Assembly (NCBI GenBank): GCA_009918425.1
Contig: RGEC01000086.1
Coordinates: 1-8,670, forward strand
Direction: 5' to 3'
Length of the DNA stretch: 8,670 bases
DNA from: Bacteroidota bacterium
Lineage (GTDB): Bacteria; Bacteroidota; Bacteroidia; NS11-12g; UBA955
Shown here: in pieces, positions 7,225 to 8,670 of the stretch
Layout of the letters: every line of letters starts with the position of its first letter
Position numbering within the stretch: the first letter of the stretch is position 1
The notes under the pieces: model-generated
What the model saw: only the letters and a program-made list of their open reading frames with translations
Told to the model about the DNA's origin: nothing
The model's database searches: none
Translations under genes and position numbers: made by a program

Positions 7225-7339
7225 ATGGAAAAGATTTTCTTTGCCCGGCGGATTATTCGCAATCTTCAGCCACAAAGGCTACATCCCCGGCCATCCGGAC
7301 AGTGAAGAAGAAATTTATATCCCCATACGGGCTGTATAA
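7225..7339 (+). pseudogene. Truncated second gyrI-like copy with in-frame 33-codon deletion
   Basis: Read in the frame ending at the TAA at 7337-7339, this encodes WKRFSLPGGLFAIFSHKG fused directly to YIPGHPDSEEEIYIPIRAV. It matches the intact GyrI-like protein at 4076-4549 on both sides of a clean deletion of 33 codons. The N-terminal ~85 codons are absent too. Most base changes in the distal block are synonymous, so this copy was once under selection as a protein gene before it was lost. It sits 54 bases before doxX, showing the ancestral gyrI-doxX order. Confidence 0.88.
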
Positions 7340-7368
7340 ACCGATTTTTATTTCTCCCTCAATTTTTC

Positions 7369-7405
7369 TAATGTTGCAATCAAATTAAAAAACATGATAC
7401 TCTTA
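7369..7405 (+). repeat. 37-bp identical repeat spanning the doxX start (right copy)
   Basis: These 37 bases, from TAATG through the first four codons of doxX, are identical to 4578-4614. Neighbouring coding sequence of the same duplication is only ~77% identical, so this piece is unusually conserved. It contains TAATGTTG, one base off the TAnnTTTG promoter element, and the A-rich leader before the doxX ATG, so it may be the doxX promoter and leader. No good -33 element is seen. Confidence 0.6.
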
Positions 7406-7747
7406 ATTGTAAAAATCGTTCTGGCTCTCCTTTTCGGACTGGCCGGTATTATGAAAGCTACCCGCAGCATGGAACAATTGGCAGGTGCAGGCATGACCTG
7501 GGTAAATGAATATCCCGAAACTTCCGTAAGACTAATTGGCATTCTGGAACTTATCGGAGCATTGGGTGTAATTCTTCCCACCTTAACCGGCTTTCTGCCC
7601 ATCATTACCCTGATATCTTCAACCTGCCTGGGTATGACAATGGTTTTTGCTGCATTACACCACTACAAACACAAGGAGTTTAAAAACATCGTCATCAATG
7701 TGGTGTTGTTTGCGCTGTGCGCCTATGTAAGCTACAGCAGCCTTTAA
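7394..7747 (+). CDS. DoxX-family integral membrane protein
   Basis: This 117-residue DoxX-like protein has four predicted membrane segments (~1-20, 46-62, 66-87, 98-115). Family features are the early FGLAGIMKATRS (14-25) and the RLIGILELIGALGVILPTL stretch (46-64). Inner-membrane DoxX proteins take part in thiol and quinone/oxidative-stress responses in several bacteria, but no reaction is settled. In Bacillus subtilis a DoxX protein (CatD) is controlled by HxlR/MarR-type regulators, which makes the HxlR gene 730 bp upstream a plausible controller (inference). It follows the remnant of a gyrI-like gene. It converges with the T9SS protein gene, leaving 4 bases between stops and no room for a separate terminator. 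Confidence 0.88.
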   Translation: MILLIVKIVLALLFGLAGIMKATRSMEQLAGAGMTWVNEYPETSVRLIGILELIGALGVILPTLTGFLPIITLISSTCLGMTMVFAALHHYKHKEFKNIVINVVLFALCAYVSYSSL

Positions 7748-7751
7748 TCCG

Positions 7752-8570
7752 TTATTTCACCAAAACGCATGAACCTGTCAGGCTCATGTTGTCCGTTTGT
7801 ACTTTAATTACATAGCGACCCGCAGGTAGCACGGCCACATCCAGCGGCAGTTTGGTTTCACCGCTTACACTATTTATGCGTGTTCCCAGCACTGCATTTC
7901 CGGCCATATCGTACATGGTAATTCTGGCTGTACCTGGGGCTTGCATGCTGAAGGCAATATTTACAAGATTTCCGGCCGGCTGAGGATATATGCGCAATGT
8001 ATTTGTACCGGTTTTCACCACCGAAACACCATTCACCAGGGTATTGAATGAGCCCTCTGCAAAACTGCCTGCATTCATATTGCAATTGCTCCTTACCCGC
8101 CATTTATAAGCACTATTGGCCTTAAGGCCCGTAAAAGTGTCGCGGGTATTTACCGTTGCAGCAGATTTGGTAGTCCAGCCGGTATCGGTGGTCAGTTTAT
8201 ACTGCGTAGTGTATGTAACCGCTTCATCCACCGGATTCCAGCTCACACGTGCACTGAAATGGTTTATACCGTCCACCATCATGGAATTGGTTTCCGGAGC
8301 CGGGCAAGGCAGCGTGACATTGCGCAAATCGCTTTCCCAAACACCGCGGCCGTATGTGGCCACACGCAACTTGGCACCCGACTTTTGGATCTCCACTTCA
8401 TTTACTGAAACCAGCGGCAATCCCACCGCATGTTCTGCCCAAACCTTGGTGAGGGTATCAATGTAAAATACGCCGATATTCATACCCACATATATTGTCT
8501 GGTGCGCATCTTCGTCTACAACAACTGATCTTGCAGCCACAGTAGGCAAGCCTGAGGAAATATCAATGAG
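7752..8570 (-). CDS. C-terminal part of secreted beta-propeller / FN3 / T9SS protein (5' end missing)
   Basis: Only the C-terminal ~270 residues are present. Order: end of a BNR/sortilin-like beta-propeller (DISSGLP near 8545-8564, IYVGMNIGVFYIDT, then LRVATYGRGVWESDL at ~8326-8370), a fibronectin type III domain (~8046-8312, PCPAPETN to YKWRVRSNC), and a T9SS type A domain (~7755-8003, with YPQP in place of the usual YPNP). Such proteins are exported to the cell surface and often carry sialidase-like or adhesive propellers; the enzymatic part, if any, is absent. No proper start exists: bacterial similarity ends around 8562-8567, and an in-frame stop lies upstream at 8619-8621. A TTG at 8547-8549 is inside the propeller and is not a real start. 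The gene is therefore cut by the phage-like sequence at the right end. Confidence 0.85.
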   Translation of the reverse strand, partial: LIDISSGLPTVAARSVVVDEDAHQTIYVGMNIGVFYIDTLTKVWAEHAVGLPLVSVNEVEIQKSGAKLRVATYGRGVWESDLRNVTLPCPAPETNSMMVDGINHFSARVSWNPVDEAVTYTTQYKLTTDTGWTTKSAATVNTRDTFTGLKANSAYKWRVRSNCNMNAGSFAEGSFNTLVNGVSVVKTGTNTLRIYPQPAGNLVNIAFSMQAPGTARITMYDMAGNAVLGTRINSVSGETKLPLDVAVLPAGRYVIKVQTDNMSLTGSCVLVK

Positions 8571-8670
8571 TGAATCCGAATTTCTCTTTGTAGAGAAATA
8601 TCGTCCCGTAACAATTGATCAGTGTATTCTGCCAAATAGTCTTAAAAAGACCTTTCATAGCATGGTGGAG
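8566..8670 (+). CDS. 44: T4-like phage clamp-loader large subunit gp44, N-terminal fragment
   Basis: The 35 codons from ATG 8566 run open to the window edge. The segment FLFVEKYRPVTIDQCILP (6-23), then KKTFHSMVE, matches the N-terminus of the AAA+ clamp-loader subunit of T4-like myoviruses: the (V/Q)KYRP-TID-CILP pattern is specific to phage gp44, whereas cellular RFC proteins have VEKYRPxTLDD followed by a different sequence. gp44 with gp62 loads the sliding clamp gp45 for phage replication. Walker A would lie just beyond the window. GAGGA (8554-8558), 7 bases before the ATG, resembles a Shine-Dalgarno site, unlike other starts here. In T4-like phages gene 45 lies directly upstream, but here bacterial propeller sequence does. 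A counted block (8581-8640) is 35% G+C. Confidence 0.8.
   Translation, partial: MSESEFLFVEKYRPVTIDQCILPNSLKKTFHSMVE

Noticed and set aside
7158..7388. 76-codon plus-strand open frame before doxX
   Set aside because: Its middle (DFLCPADYSQSSATKA) is the same wrong-frame reading also found inside the intact gyrI-like gene at 4314-4538. The real signal is the remnant in the other frame.
7769..7787. Imperfect palindrome ATGAaCCTG/CAGGcTCAT near the doxX/T9SS gene convergence
   Set aside because: Lies within the coding end of the T9SS protein, has no T-tract on either strand and one mismatched pair; not a convincing terminator.
8116..8466. 116-codon plus-strand open frame opposite the propeller/FN3 gene
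   Set aside because: Antisense to clear FN3 and propeller coding sequence; low-complexity composition without any domain. A shadow frame.
8547..8549. TTG as start codon of the minus-strand T9SS protein
   Set aside because: It falls inside the propeller motif (ISSGLP) with no signal peptide; similarity continues upstream of it, so the gene is truncated, not started here.

Overview
The window reads as chromosome of a Bacteroidota bacterium, probably environmental. Three secreted proteins end in the C-terminal sorting domain of the type IX secretion system (T9SS), a system confined to this phylum. Coding starts lack Shine-Dalgarno sequences and have A-rich leaders, and one promoter matches the phylum's TTG-N19-TAnnTTTG form. 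The last ~105 bases are different: they encode the N-terminus of a T4-like phage clamp-loader subunit (gp44) and are abruptly fused to the bacterial sequence.

Layout. (1) 88-4549, plus strand, one probable operon: a secreted multicopper oxidase with all copper ligands, overlapping by one base a periplasmic peroxiredoxin-like thioredoxin-fold protein (CNHC motif), then a T9SS-exported sulfatase with an atypical CSSTR active-site signature, then a small GyrI-like ligand-binding protein. (2) 4630-7220: an AT-rich island with a divergently transcribed redox-stress type module. A dihydroflavonol-reductase-like SDR and a DUF1330 protein lie on minus and face an HxlR-family regulator on plus. The shared 115-bp intergenic region holds a Bacteroidota-type promoter overlapped by two 19-bp direct repeats, 31 bp apart, that look like the operator. 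About 560 bp of apparently non-coding sequence follow the regulator. (3) 7221-7747: a decayed second copy of the GyrI-like gene followed by an intact DoxX-family membrane protein. (4) 7752-8570, minus: the C-terminal part of a beta-propeller/FN3/T9SS protein, convergent with doxX. (5) 8566-8670, plus: the phage gp44 start.

How it fits together. The island is bracketed by two complementary partial copies of a gyrI-doxX pair. The left copy has an intact gyrI and only the first ~10 codons of doxX. The right copy has a gyrI fragment with an in-frame 33-codon deletion, then an intact doxX. The ancestral order was therefore probably gyrI-doxX, later duplicated or recombined, with the SDR/DUF1330/HxlR module now sitting between the copies. 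HxlR, SDR and DoxX genes are recurrent partners in quinone, aldehyde and thiol-stress responses of other bacteria, so the block may be a composite stress locus. The phage junction at ~8555-8570 is most simply an assembly or amplification chimera, but it deserves checking because it is the most anomalous feature of the window.
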